From assembly GCF_006538745.1 (NCBI RefSeq), contig NZ_BJLR01000030.1, positions 248,001-312,000 on the forward strand: a stretch of DNA of 64,000 nucleotides. The letters are read 5' to 3'. The position numbers and the translations under genes were made by a program. Each line of letters starts with the position of its first letter. Position 1 is the first letter of the stretch. Positions 55,769 to 64,000 of this stretch are shown here, one piece after another. The stretch comes from Cellulomonas cellasea (GTDB taxonomy: Bacteria; Actinomycetota; Actinomycetes; Actinomycetales; Cellulomonadaceae). The notes beneath the pieces were generated by a model. The model was not told the origin of the DNA and searched no databases. It saw only the letters and a program-made list of their open reading frames with translations.

Positions 55769-56511
55769 GGGGTCCCCGGCTTCGCCGAGCCGTCGCCGCC
55801 CTGCTTCGCCCGGCGCATGTCGTAGCGCGTCTCCGGGGCCTTCTCGCCGCGGATCCCCTCGAGCAGGACCGTGATGGCGGCCATGATCCGCTCGGTCGCC
55901 TCGCGCAGCGTCGCGGTGTCCTGCGGCCGGCCGTAGAGGTCGTCGAGCACCACGGGCGGGCCGGCGACGATCGTGACCTTCTTGCGCGGGAACGGCTTGA
56001 GCACCTTGGAGTACCGCCCGAGGACGTCCTGCGGGCCCCACTGCGCGACGGGGATCACCGGCACCTGCGTGGTGAGCGCGAGCCGCGCGACGCCGGTCTT
56101 GCCGTTCATGGGCCACAGCGCGGGCTCGCGGGTCAGCGTCCCCTCGGGGAACACCGCGACGCACTCGCCGTCGCGCAGCGCCTGGACCCCGGCCTCGAGC
56201 GAGCGCCCGGCGTCGCTGCTGCCCCGGTAGACGGGGATCTGGCCCGTCGCGTGCAGGACCTTGCCGAGCACCGGGACCCGGAACAGCGGGTCCTTCGCGA
56301 GGATGCGCGGCGCGAAGCCGGCGTCCCACAGGTAGTGCGCGAACGTGAGCGGGTCGATCTCGGTCATGTGGTTCGCCGCTGCGATGAACCCGCCCGACGT
56401 CGGCAGGTGCTCGGTCCCGTGCCAGTCGGCCCGGGTCATCGAGAACATCAGCGGCCGCACGATGCGGGCGACGTTGCGGTAGGCGCGGTTGGACCGCTTC
56501 GGTGCTGGCAC
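55765..56511 (-). CDS. plsC: 1-acylglycerol-3-phosphate acyltransferase
   Basis: 248 residues of the PlsC/LPLAT family. Block I NHMTEIDPLT (NHxxxxD), block II VPVLGKVLHATGQIPVYRG, block III VAVFPEGTLTR and block IV VPVIPVAQWG are all present. The product feeds on glycerol-3-phosphate made by GpsA, encoded next. TAGCAT lies eight bases before the GTG; the start is otherwise unsupported. Confidence 0.92.
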   Translation of the reverse strand: MPAPKRSNRAYRNVARIVRPLMFSMTRADWHGTEHLPTSGGFIAAANHMTEIDPLTFAHYLWDAGFAPRILAKDPLFRVPVLGKVLHATGQIPVYRGSSDAGRSLEAGVQALRDGECVAVFPEGTLTREPALWPMNGKTGVARLALTTQVPVIPVAQWGPQDVLGRYSKVLKPFPRKKVTIVAGPPVVLDDLYGRPQDTATLREATERIMAAITVLLEGIRGEKAPETRYDMRRAKQGGDGSAKPGTP

Positions 56512-56618
56512 GCTGACGGATGCTACCCGTCCCGCTCGCAGCAGGTGTGTCCCGGGACGCGCCGCGAGCCCGCACCGGACGGGTGCGGGCTCGCGGGTCG
56601 GGCTGGGGTCGGGCGACG

Positions 56619-57929
56619 TCAGTCCCGGCTGAAGTCCGCCCCGAGCGCACCGAGCTTGTCCATGAAGTGCTCGTAGCCGCGGTCGATCAGGCTGATCCCC
56701 CGCACGGACGACGTGCCCTTCGCGGCGAGCGCCGCGATGAGGTGGCTGAACCCGCCGCGCAGGTCCGGGACCTCGATGTCGGCGGCCGCGAGCGGCGTCG
56801 GGCCCGAGATGACCGCGGAGTGGTAGAAGTTGCGCTGCCCGAACCGGCAGGGCCAGCCGCCGAGGCACTCCTTGTAGACCTGGATCGTCGCGCCCATGCC
56901 GCGCAGCGCGTCGGTGAAGCCGAAGCGGTTCTCGTAGACCGTCTCGTGGACGATCGACAGGCCCTTGGCCTGCGTGAGCGCGACGACGAGCGGCTGCTGC
57001 CAGTCCGTCATGAAGCCGGGGTGCACGTCCGTCTCGAGCACGATCGAGCGCAGGTCGCCGCCGGGGTGGAAGAACCGGATCCCGTCGTCGTCCACGGTGA
57101 ACTCGCCGCCGACCTTGCGGAACGTGTTGAGGAACGCCGTCATCTCCGGCTGGGTCGCCCCGCGCACGTAGATGTCGCCGCCCGTCGCGAGCGCCGCGGA
57201 GGCCCACGACGCGGCCTCGATGCGGTCCGAGAGCGCGGTGTGCTGGAAGCCGTTGAGGCGGTCGACGCCCTCGATGCGGATGACCCGGTCGGTGTCGACC
57301 GAGATGATCGCGCCCATCTTCTGCAGGACGTTGATCAGGTCCATGATCTCGGGCTCGATCGCCGCGTTCGAGAGCTCGGTGAGCCCCTCGGCGCGCACGG
57401 CCGTGAGCAGGAGCTGCTCGGTCGCCCCGACGCTCGGGTACGGCAGCGCGATCTTGGTGCCCTGGAGGCGGCGCGGCGCGCGGATGTGGATGCCGCCCTC
57501 GCGCTTGTCCACGACGGCGCCGAACTGGCGCAGGATGTCGAGGTGGTAGTTGATCGGGCGGTCACCGATCCGGCAGCCGCCGAGATCGGGGATGAACGCC
57601 TCGCCGAGCCGGTGCAGCAGCGGGCCGCAGAACAGGATCGGGATGCGGCTCGAGCGGGCGTGGGCGTCGATGTCGGCGACGTGCGCGGACTCGACGTTGG
57701 ACGGGTCGAGGTGCAGCGTGCCGTCGTCGGCCGTCACGGTCACGCCGTGCAGCTCGAGCAGGCCCGTCACGACGGCCACGTCGCGGATCTGCGGGACGTT
57801 CCGCAGGACGCTCGGTCCTTCACCGAGGAGCGCGGCGACCATGGCCTTCGAGACGAAGTTCTTGGCGCCACGGACGGTGATCTCCCCCGAGAGCGGGGTC
57901 CCACCGTTGACGTACAGCAGATCGGTCAT
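56619..57929 (-). CDS. murA: UDP-N-acetylglucosamine 1-carboxyvinyltransferase
   Basis: 436 residues; first committed step of peptidoglycan synthesis. N-terminal GTPLSGEITVRGAKNFVSKA, the catalytic cysteine in LGGCRIGDRP (target of fosfomycin in Cys-type MurA) and the C-terminal DLRGGFSHLIAALAAKG motif. An ATG nine bases earlier (57938) is an alternative; GGGGACC just before the chosen ATG favours it. Confidence 0.94.
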   Translation of the reverse strand: MTDLLYVNGGTPLSGEITVRGAKNFVSKAMVAALLGEGPSVLRNVPQIRDVAVVTGLLELHGVTVTADDGTLHLDPSNVESAHVADIDAHARSSRIPILFCGPLLHRLGEAFIPDLGGCRIGDRPINYHLDILRQFGAVVDKREGGIHIRAPRRLQGTKIALPYPSVGATEQLLLTAVRAEGLTELSNAAIEPEIMDLINVLQKMGAIISVDTDRVIRIEGVDRLNGFQHTALSDRIEAASWASAALATGGDIYVRGATQPEMTAFLNTFRKVGGEFTVDDDGIRFFHPGGDLRSIVLETDVHPGFMTDWQQPLVVALTQAKGLSIVHETVYENRFGFTDALRGMGATIQVYKECLGGWPCRFGQRNFYHSAVISGPTPLAAADIEVPDLRGGFSHLIAALAAKGTSSVRGISLIDRGYEHFMDKLGALGADFSRD

Positions 57930-57982
57930 GGTCCCCATCGTCGCTCACGGAACCGCGTGGTTCCTAACCGCGGGCCTGGCGC

Positions 57983-58019
57983 GTCGCCCGTCCGCGCAGA
58001 ACCTGCACGGACGGGCGAC
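57983..58019 (-). terminator. leuCD terminator
   Basis: GTCGCCCGTCCG pairs perfectly with CGGACGGGCGAC across a 13-base loop, 33 bases after the leuD stop and 54 before the murA start. Confidence 0.75.
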
Positions 58020-58051
58020 ACGCGGGACGTACCGGGACGTTCCCGGACGGG

Positions 58052-58723
58052 TCAGACGGTGCGCGTCGCGCCGAGCTCGACCGGGACGCCGACGGGGCGC
58101 GCGGCCTCGATCTCGACGGGCGGCAGGTGCTTGGCGGGCAGCGTGCGCGGGCGCCACGGCTCGCGCGTCGCCTCGAACGCGGTGATCTCGGCCTCGTGCT
58201 GGAGCGTGAGGCCGATGTCGTCGAGCCCCTCGAGCAGGCGCCAGCGCGTGTAGTCGTCGACGTGGAACGGGACGACGACGTCGTCGGCCGTGATCGTCCG
58301 GGCGACGAGGTCGACCGTGACCTCGGTCCCCGGCCGCGTCTCGAGCACCTTCCAGATCAGCTCGATGTCCTCCTGCGCCGCCTGGGCCGCGAGCAGCCCC
58401 TGCTTGCCCGAGTTGCCGCGGAAGATGTCGGCGAACCGGTTCGAGATGACGACCTTGAAGCCGTAGTCCTTGAGCGCCCACACCGCGTGCTCGCGCGACG
58501 AGCCGGTGCCGAAGTCGGGACCCGCGACGAGCACCGAGCCCGACGAGTACGCCGGCTGGTTGAGCACGAAGGACGGGTCCCCGCGCCACGCCGCGAACAG
58601 CGCGTCCTCGAAGCCGGTCCGCGTCACGCGCTTGAGGTAGACGGCGGGGATGATCTGGTCGGTGTCGACGTTGCTGCGACGCAGCGGGACCCCGACGCCG
58701 GTGTGCTGGCTGAACTTCTCCAT
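58052..58723 (-). CDS. leuD: 3-isopropylmalate dehydratase small subunit
   Basis: 223 residues; with LeuC isomerises 2- to 3-isopropylmalate in leucine synthesis. Motifs [16 protein letters not shown] near residue 20 and [18 protein letters not shown] near 71. The gene starts 30 bases after leuC on one transcript. Confidence 0.97.
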   Translation of the reverse strand: MEKFSQHTGVGVPLRRSNVDTDQIIPAVYLKRVTRTGFEDALFAAWRGDPSFVLNQPAYSSGSVLVAGPDFGTGSSREHAVWALKDYGFKVVISNRFADIFRGNSGKQGLLAAQAAQEDIELIWKVLETRPGTEVTVDLVARTITADDVVVPFHVDDYTRWRLLEGLDDIGLTLQHEAEITAFEATREPWRPRTLPAKHLPPVEIEAARPVGVPVELGATRTV

Positions 58724-58753
58724 GGTGCTTCTCGCTTCCGGTGCGTGCGGGGG

Positions 58754-60208
58754 TCAGGCGTGCTGCAGGTCGGTCAGCGGCGAGCCGTCGGGGGCGACGA
58801 CGTCCGCGCCCAGGTCCGCCACCGACGAGAGCGTGCCGCGGATCGCGGTCGCGCCGGCGACGAGCGGCGAGACGAGGTGCGTGCGCCCGCCCTTGCCCTG
58901 GCGGCCCTCGAAGTTGCGGTTCGACGTCGACGCCGAGCGCTCCCCCGGCGCGAGCTGGTCGGGGTTCATGCCGAGGCACATCGAGCAGCCGGCGTTGCGC
59001 CACTCGGCCCCGAAGTCGAGGAAGATCTTGTCGAGCCCCTCGGCCTCGGCCTGCAGGCGCACGCGCGCCGACGCGGGCACGACGAGCACCCGCACCGAGT
59101 CGGCCTTCTTGCGGCCGTGGACGAGCTTGGCGACCGAGCGCAGGTCCTCGATGCGGCCGTTGGTGCACGAGCCGATGAAGACCGTGTCGACCGGGATCTC
59201 GCGCAGCGGCTGGCCGGGCGTCAGGCCCATGTACTCGATCGCGCGCTCGGCGGCCTGGCGCTCGTTCTCGTCGGCGATCTGCTCGGGGACGGGCACGTTG
59301 CCCGAGAGCGGCAGGCCCTGGCCGGGGTTGGTGCCCCACGTGACGAACGGCTCGAGGTCGGCCGCCTCGAGCACGACCTCGGCGTCGAACGTCGCGTCGT
59401 CGTCGGTGCGCAGCGTCCTCCAGTACTCGACCGCGGCGTCCCAGTCGGCGCCCTCGGGCGCGTGCGGGCGGCCCTTCAGGTACTCGAACGTGGTCTCGTC
59501 GGGCGCGATCATCCCGGCGCGGGCGCCCGCCTCGATCGACATGTTGCAGATCGTCATGCGGGCTTCCATCGACAGCGCCTTGATGGCCTCGCCGCGGTAC
59601 TCGAGCACGTAGCCCTGGCCGCCGCCGGTGCCGATCTTGGCGATGATCGCGAGGATGATGTCCTTCGACGTGGCACCCGAGGGCAGCGTGCCGTTGACGG
59701 TGATGGCCATCGTCTTGAACGGCACGAGCGGCAGGGTCTGGGTCGCGAGGACGTGCTCGACCTCGCTCGTCCCGATGCCGAACGCGAGCGCGCCGAACGC
59801 GCCGTGCGTCGAGGTGTGCGAGTCGCCGCAGACGACCGTGAGGCCCGGCATCGTGAGGCCGAGCTGCGGGCCGACCTGGTGGACGATCCCCTGGTCGGCG
59901 TCGCCGAGCGAGTGGATGCGCACGCCGAACTCCTGCGCGTTGTTGCGCAGCGTCTGGATCTGGGTGCGGCTCGTCACGTCGGCGATGGGCCGGTCGATGT
60001 CGAGCGTCGGGGTGTTGTGGTCCTCGGTGGCCAGCGTGAGGTCGGTGCGGCGCACCGTCCGGCCCGCGAGGCGGAGCCCCTCGAACGCCTGCGGGCTGGT
60101 CACCTCGTGCACCAGGTGGAGGTCGATGTAGAGCAGGTCCGGTGCGCCGTCGGTGCCGCGGCGCACGATGTGCGCGTCCCAAACCTTCTCTGCCAGCGTG
60201 CCGGCCAT
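58754..60208 (-). CDS. leuC: 3-isopropylmalate dehydratase large subunit
   Basis: 484 residues. 4Fe-4S cysteines lie in [16 protein letters not shown] and in [13 protein letters not shown], with [16 protein letters not shown] near residue 130. Full length for the family. The GGACCAC region before the ATG is a weak ribosome-binding site. Divergent from ndgR, its usual regulator. Confidence 0.97.
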   Translation of the reverse strand: MAGTLAEKVWDAHIVRRGTDGAPDLLYIDLHLVHEVTSPQAFEGLRLAGRTVRRTDLTLATEDHNTPTLDIDRPIADVTSRTQIQTLRNNAQEFGVRIHSLGDADQGIVHQVGPQLGLTMPGLTVVCGDSHTSTHGAFGALAFGIGTSEVEHVLATQTLPLVPFKTMAITVNGTLPSGATSKDIILAIIAKIGTGGGQGYVLEYRGEAIKALSMEARMTICNMSIEAGARAGMIAPDETTFEYLKGRPHAPEGADWDAAVEYWRTLRTDDDATFDAEVVLEAADLEPFVTWGTNPGQGLPLSGNVPVPEQIADENERQAAERAIEYMGLTPGQPLREIPVDTVFIGSCTNGRIEDLRSVAKLVHGRKKADSVRVLVVPASARVRLQAEAEGLDKIFLDFGAEWRNAGCSMCLGMNPDQLAPGERSASTSNRNFEGRQGKGGRTHLVSPLVAGATAIRGTLSSVADLGADVVAPDGSPLTDLQHA

Positions 60209-60275
60209 GTCCGTGGTCCTCTCGTGATCCCCCGCCGGAGAATGGTTGCGGGGCAGTAAGTAGGCCGAGCGGCTT

Positions 60276-60296
60276 GCGTCTCAGGTTACGAGACGC
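60276..60296. promoter_or_regulatory. Putative NdgR operator
   Basis: GCGTCTC and GAGACGC form a perfect inverted repeat with a 7-base spacer in the leuC-ndgR intergenic region, ending 12 bases before the ndgR ATG. IclR-family regulators bind such sites between themselves and their targets. CAATAT six bases before the ndgR ATG suggests a leaderless ndgR transcript starting inside this region. Confidence 0.6.
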
Positions 60297-60308
60297 CAAT
60301 ATCGACCT

Positions 60309-61028
60309 ATGGACAACTCTAGCGGAGTCGGCGTGCTGGACAAGGCCGCGTCCGTTCTCAGTGCACTCGACGCCGGTCCGGCGACGCTCGCGCAGCTCGT
60401 GACCGCCACCCACCTCGCGCGCCCGACAGCGCACCGGCTCGCCGTCGCGCTCGAGCACCACCGCCTCGTCGCCCGCGACATGCAGGGCCGGTTCGTGCTC
60501 GGACCCCGCCTCTCGGAGCTCTCCACGGCCGCCGGCGAGGACCGCCTGCTCGCGGCCGCGGGTCCCGTCCTGACGGCGCTGCGCGACCACACCGGCGAGA
60601 GCGCCCAGCTCTACCGCCGGCAGGGTGACCAGCGCATCTGCGTCGCCGCCGCCGAGCGGCCCATCGGCCTGCGGGACTCGATCCCCGTCGGCGCGACGCT
60701 CACGATGCAGGCCGGCTCCGCCGCGCAGATCCTGCTCGCCTGGGAGGAGCCCGACCGCCTGCACCGCGGCCTCCAGGGTGCCAAGTTCACGGCGACGATC
60801 CTCTCGGGCGTCCGGCGCCGCGGGTGGGCCCAGTCGGTGTCCGAGCGCGAGGTCGGCGTCGCGTCGGTCTCCGCGCCCGTGCGCGGACCGTCGGGGCGCA
60901 TCGTCGCAGCCGTCTCGATCTCCGGACCCCTCGAGCGCCTCTCGCGCCAGCCGGGCCGCCTGCACGCCGCCGCGGTCGTCTCGGCCGCCAACCGGCTGAC
61001 GGAGGTGCTGCGCCGCACGGGTGAATGA
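60309..61028 (+). CDS. ndgR: IclR-family regulator NdgR
   Basis: 239 residues. N-terminal winged helix (LDKAASVLSALDAGPATLAQ, TATHLARPTAHRLAVALEHH) and C-terminal IclR effector domain with GESAQLYRRQGDQRICVA and VGATLTMQAGSAAQILLAW. NdgR is the conserved regulator of leucine and other amino-acid genes in actinobacteria and lies divergent from leuCD as here. No Shine-Dalgarno. Confidence 0.95.
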   Translation: MDNSSGVGVLDKAASVLSALDAGPATLAQLVTATHLARPTAHRLAVALEHHRLVARDMQGRFVLGPRLSELSTAAGEDRLLAAAGPVLTALRDHTGESAQLYRRQGDQRICVAAAERPIGLRDSIPVGATLTMQAGSAAQILLAWEEPDRLHRGLQGAKFTATILSGVRRRGWAQSVSEREVGVASVSAPVRGPSGRIVAAVSISGPLERLSRQPGRLHAAAVVSAANRLTEVLRRTGE

Positions 61029-61153
61029 GCCGCGGGCCCGGCTGCGGCCGACCCCGGCTCCCCTGCCCGCGCGCCGTCGCCCGGCACGCGGTCCGTCGCT
61101 GCCGACCACGACGTCCGGTCCGGTGCGCCCGTCGCCCGGCTGCGCCTGCCGGC

Positions 61154-62260
61154 TCACGGCTCCGCGCGCAGCGGCCCGTACGCCGCCCGGAACGCCCGCG
61201 GCCCGGCGAGCGGCGCCAGCGGCCGTGCGAGCGCGTCCGGCAGCGCCGCGAGCCGCGACATCCGATCGGTCGTCGCCTGCACGTGCGCGACGCGCGGACG
61301 CCGACGCCGCTCCCAGGCCGCGCACGCCCGCACCCAGTCGTCCTCGGCGGCCAGCGCTTCTGCCAGCACGAGGGCGTCCTCGAGCGCACCGGCCGCCCCC
61401 TGGGCCCAGACGGGGCCCGTCGCGTGCGCGGCGTCGCCCAGCACCAGGACGCGGTCCCGGTGCCACGTGGCCGCCCGCACCTCGGTGACGGCCGAGTGGT
61501 ACCTCGTCGCCCCCGGCGCGCACGCGGCCTCGACGGCGAGCCGCGCGGGCTCCGGGAACCGCGCGAACGCGGCGGCCAGCCAGTCGAGCCCGCTCCCCGT
61601 GCCGCCGCCGCGGCTGCTCGACGCGTAGCCGTAGACCTCACCCGGCCCCACGGGGACGAGCAGGAGCGCCAGGCCGCCGCCGGTCCACGCCGTCCAGCAC
61701 GCCACCCCGGGGTCCGGGACGACGAAGCGCCAGCTCGTCGCGGTCATGACCGACGCCCGGCCCGCGGTCGGGGCGACCGCGTCGCGGACGACGGACCGCA
61801 CGCCGTCGGCGCCCACGACGAGGTCGGCCGGCTCCCGCGTGCCGTCCTCGAGCTCCGCCTCGGCGCCGGACGCGTCCCCGACGACGCGCACGACGCCGAC
61901 CCCGCGGCGCACGGGTTGGCCGGCGCCCAGCGCGTCCAGCAGCCGCCCGGGCCGCACGCACACCGACGGCGCGACGCCCGACCAGAACGCCGCCTCGTCC
62001 ACCGCGAACAGCAGCCGGCCGCGGTCGGTGCGGTACTCGCGCCGCCGGACGGGCACCCCGGCCGCGAGCACCTCCTCCGCGACGCCCAGAGCGGCCAGCG
62101 CGCGCACGGCGTTGCCCGGGAGGTTCAGCCCCAGGCCGGGCTCGGGTGCGCCGCTCCGGCGCTCGACGACCGTGACGTCGTGCATCCCGGCGGAGCGCAG
62201 AGCGCGTGCCGTCGCGAGCCCGGCGACCCCGCTGCCGACGACGAGCACCCGACGCGTCAT
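61154..62260 (-). CDS. FAD-dependent monooxygenase
   Basis: 368 residues of the class A flavin monooxygenase (PHBH-like) family. FAD motif VLVVGSGVAGLATARALR at the N-terminus, the second motif LVVGADGVRSVVRDAV, and RVLVLGDAAHATGPVWAQGA at the ribityl site. GAGGAGG lies seven bases before the ATG. Substrate unknown; resembles oxidoreductases in secondary or aromatic metabolism. It is not part of an evident operon. Confidence 0.9.
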   Translation of the reverse strand: MTRRVLVVGSGVAGLATARALRSAGMHDVTVVERRSGAPEPGLGLNLPGNAVRALAALGVAEEVLAAGVPVRRREYRTDRGRLLFAVDEAAFWSGVAPSVCVRPGRLLDALGAGQPVRRGVGVVRVVGDASGAEAELEDGTREPADLVVGADGVRSVVRDAVAPTAGRASVMTATSWRFVVPDPGVACWTAWTGGGLALLLVPVGPGEVYGYASSSRGGGTGSGLDWLAAAFARFPEPARLAVEAACAPGATRYHSAVTEVRAATWHRDRVLVLGDAAHATGPVWAQGAAGALEDALVLAEALAAEDDWVRACAAWERRRRPRVAHVQATTDRMSRLAALPDALARPLAPLAGPRAFRAAYGPLRAEP

Positions 62261-62419
62261 GGCCGACCTCCTCGCCGCTCGCTCGCCGTGCACCCTGACG
62301 GGCTGTCGAGCCCGCGCCGTGAGAGACGTCACACGACCTGGGCGGGCGCCACTGCCCGCACCGGCACCGGCACCGGTACCGCGCGCCCTCCACCCTGGCG
62401 CGTCACCCGGACAAACGGA

Positions 62420-62454
62420 AGAGCCCCGGTCAGCATCTCGCTGACCAGGGCTCT
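62420..62454 (-). terminator. Intrinsic terminator after tRNA-Glu
   Basis: Fourteen paired positions with one mismatch and a 7-base loop, starting nine bases after tRNA-Glu; followed on the transcript by TTCCGTTTGT, the most T-rich tail seen here. Confidence 0.85.
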
Positions 62455-62462
62455 TGCCTCTG

Positions 62463-62535
62463 TACCCCCGACCGGATTCGAACCGGCGCTACCGCCGTGA
62501 GAGGGCGGCGTGCTAGGCCGCTACACAACGGGGGC
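62463..62535 (-). tRNA. tRNA-Glu (anticodon CTC)
   Basis: Cloverleaf with acceptor GCCCCCG/CGGGGGT, anticodon loop CTCTCAC closed by CCGCC/GGCGG, giving CTC, and T loop GGTTCGAATCC. CCA not encoded. Lies 90 bases after tRNA-Gln on one transcript. Confidence 0.94.
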
Positions 62536-62625
62536 CTATGCAGCCTGCGAGCGAGCTCGCGTGCTACGGGTGAACACTCTACCGGAAGCTCTGAGGATCT
62601 CAGAACCGCCGCAGCGGTGCTCGCG

Positions 62626-62697
62626 CTGGGGTACCAGGACTCGAACCTAGACTAACTGAACCAGAATCAGTCGTGCTGCCAATTACACCATACCCCA
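62626..62697 (-). tRNA. tRNA-Gln (anticodon CTG)
   Basis: Cloverleaf with acceptor TGGGGTA/TACCCCA, anticodon stem ACTGA/TCAGT with loop TTCTGGT, giving CTG, and T loop GGTTCGAGTCC. The T1-A72 pair is typical for tRNA-Gln. Confidence 0.94.
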
Positions 62698-62776
62698 TGG
62701 GGGTACCTCCTCCGCGCTGTTGCGTTCCGGACCGAGGCCCGTCACGCGGCACACGCGGACGTCGTACCGCTGGTGA

Positions 62777-62805
62777 ACATTACCCGACGCCGGAGGCCCG
62801 TCCAA
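62777..62805 (-). promoter_or_regulatory. Promoter of the tRNA-Gln/Glu transcript
   Basis: TTGGAC (62800-62805) and TAATGT (62777-62782), 17 bases apart, about 75 bases before tRNA-Gln. The best vegetative promoter in this part of the window. Confidence 0.75.
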
Positions 62806-62932
62806 ACCCGATCCCCGCCGGGGCCTCCGCGGACGCCGAGCCGGCGGCAGCTCGTGCGACGCCGGTGCCCGCCCGCCCCGCCGACCGACGCCCCGGCCAG
62901 CCGCCCCCGCGCGTGCGTGGGATGCTCGTCCC

Positions 62933-63679
62933 ATGGCTGACGACCCCGCCCGCCAGGACAGGGCCCGCTCGTTCGACCGGGGGGCTCAGGCGTACGGGCG
63001 CGCGCGCCCCTCCTACCCCGACGACGCGGTGCGCTGGTGCGTGCCCGAGGGTGCGCACCGCGTCCTCGACCTGGCCGCCGGCACCGGCAAGCTCACCGCG
63101 GTCCTCGTCGCGCACGGGTTCGACGTGACCGCCGTCGAGCCGTCGCGGGCGATGCGCGAGCAGCTCACGTCGCTGCTGCCGGACGTGACCCCCCGGCCCG
63201 GCACGGCCGAGGACACCGGGCTGCCGACGGCCTCGGTCGACGCCGTGACCGTCGCCCAGGCGTGGCACTGGTTCGACGAGGCCGCGGCGAGCGCCGAGAT
63301 CGCCCGCGTCCTGCGGCCGGGCGGCACGCTCGCGCTGCTGTGGAACGTGCGGGACCCGTCCGTCGACTGGGTCGCGCGGTTCGGCGAGATCATCCACCGC
63401 GGCGACGCGCAGGAGCGGGAGCCCGTCGCGCCGCGCCTCGGGGACCTTTTTGACGAGCCCGAGCACGCGACGTTCCCGTGGACGGACCGCATCGCGGTGC
63501 GGACGTTGCGGATGCTCGCCGCGTCGCGCAGCCACCTGCTGACGCTGCCGGCCGAGCGGCGCGAGGAGCTGCTCGACGAGGTCGACGAGCTCGGCCGCAC
63601 GCACGCGGACCTGCGGGGCCGCGACGAGGTCGACCTGCCCTACCGGACGGTGTGCTGGCGCGCGCGGGTGCGCGGCTGA
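62933..63679 (+). CDS. Class I SAM-dependent methyltransferase
   Basis: 248 residues. UbiE/Methyltransf_11 type: N-terminal SFDRGAQAYGRARPSYPDDA, SAM motif I VLDLAAGTGKLTAVL, motif II region VTVAQAWHWFDEAAA and LRPGGTLALLWNV. This group often has no assigned substrate. GATGCT six bases before the ATG suggests a leaderless message. Confidence 0.92.
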   Translation: MADDPARQDRARSFDRGAQAYGRARPSYPDDAVRWCVPEGAHRVLDLAAGTGKLTAVLVAHGFDVTAVEPSRAMREQLTSLLPDVTPRPGTAEDTGLPTASVDAVTVAQAWHWFDEAAASAEIARVLRPGGTLALLWNVRDPSVDWVARFGEIIHRGDAQEREPVAPRLGDLFDEPEHATFPWTDRIAVRTLRMLAASRSHLLTLPAERREELLDEVDELGRTHADLRGRDEVDLPYRTVCWRARVRG

Positions 63680-63691
63680 CCGACGAGGCGA

Positions 63692-63727
63692 CGCGGGCCC
63701 GGCAGGGCCGCCCACGCGGGGCCCGCG
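63692..63727. terminator. Hairpin between convergent methyltransferase and HAD genes
   Basis: CGCGGGCCC and GGGCCCGCG pair perfectly across an 18-base loop. Lies between the two stop codons, so could terminate both. Confidence 0.5.
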
Positions 63728-63728
63728 G

Positions 63729-64000
63729 TCAGCGGCCGAGGACCGCGGGCAGCTCCGCGAGGGACGTCACGACGTGCACGCCCGCCGCGCGCGCCGCGGC
63801 GATGTCGGCCTCCGGGACGGTGCGCCGACGACCGCCCGGGCGGTCGACCCACACGCCGACGAGCCCGGCGCTCACGGCGGCGTGCGCGTCCACGTCGAGC
63901 TCGTCGCCGACGTACGCCGTGCGCGCCGGGTCCGTCCCGAGCCGGCGGCAGGCCTCGACGAAGACGCGCGGGTCGGGCTTGCCGAAGCCGAGCGTGTCGG
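63729..64000 (-). CDS. HAD-family hydrolase (C-terminal part)
   Basis: The last 90 residues of a gene cut by the window edge. GFGKPDPRVFVEA carries HAD motif III (lysine) and AYVGDELDVDA motif IV (acidic pair), followed by a VGVWVDRPGG strand. The nucleophile and cap domain lie outside. Similar to phosphoglycolate-phosphatase-like or haloacid dehalogenase-like hydrolases; substrate unknown. Confidence 0.88.
   Translation of the reverse strand, partial: DTLGFGKPDPRVFVEACRRLGTDPARTAYVGDELDVDAHAAVSAGLVGVWVDRPGGRRRTVPEADIAAARAAGVHVVTSLAELPAVLGR

Overview
The window is a very GC-rich stretch of an actinobacterial chromosome, most likely Cellulomonas or a close relative in the Micrococcales. This is judged from codon use, many GTG starts and gene order. 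Two conserved housekeeping blocks are recognisable: tRNA-Ala, histidine phosphatase, rsfS, nadD, proA, proB, obgE, rpmA, rplU, rne; and mutM, rnc, rpmF, DUF177, sepIVA, coaD, rsmD through recG, DAK2, rpmB, thiL, ddl, gpsA, plsC, murA to leuD, leuC, ndgR and tRNA-Glu/Gln. No insertion sequence, prophage, CRISPR array or rRNA was seen.

Layout. 1-4660: accessory genes, including a membrane protein whose N-terminus looks like a decayed dihydroorotate dehydrogenase. 4660-9560: a 14-bp tandem repeat array, a secreted-effector-like alpha/beta hydrolase and a CHAT (caspase-like) protease in one operon, facing two small unknown proteins on the other strand. This is the best candidate for an undescribed system (conflict or programmed-death type). 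9690-12520: a large ATPase/LuxR regulator broken by one extra base in a seven-C tract just before its DNA-binding domain. 12740-22240: housekeeping block one. 22250-27150: a BAAT-family lipoprotein hydrolase converging on RNase E/G across a 23-bp hairpin. 27480-36410: cydABDC (cytochrome bd oxidase and its assembly exporter), a DevS/DosS-type heme-GAF sensor kinase coupled to cydC by an ATGA overlap, and a convergent DosR/DevR-type response regulator. A DosR-box-like palindrome lies about 41 bases before the predicted cydA transcription start, so the locus reads as a self-contained hypoxia circuit. 36490-62700: a hydroxyacid dehydrogenase and housekeeping block two. 62930-64000: a methyltransferase and a truncated HAD hydrolase.

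Regulatory texture. Many genes have no Shine-Dalgarno sequence but carry a TANNNT hexamer 6-8 bases before the start codon, the signature of leaderless transcripts. Operons are tightly packed with ATGA/GTGA overlaps. Gene ends are marked by long GC hairpins without U-tracts, and several by short tandem repeats. Functions are assigned from recognisable motifs by eye; nothing was searched against a database.
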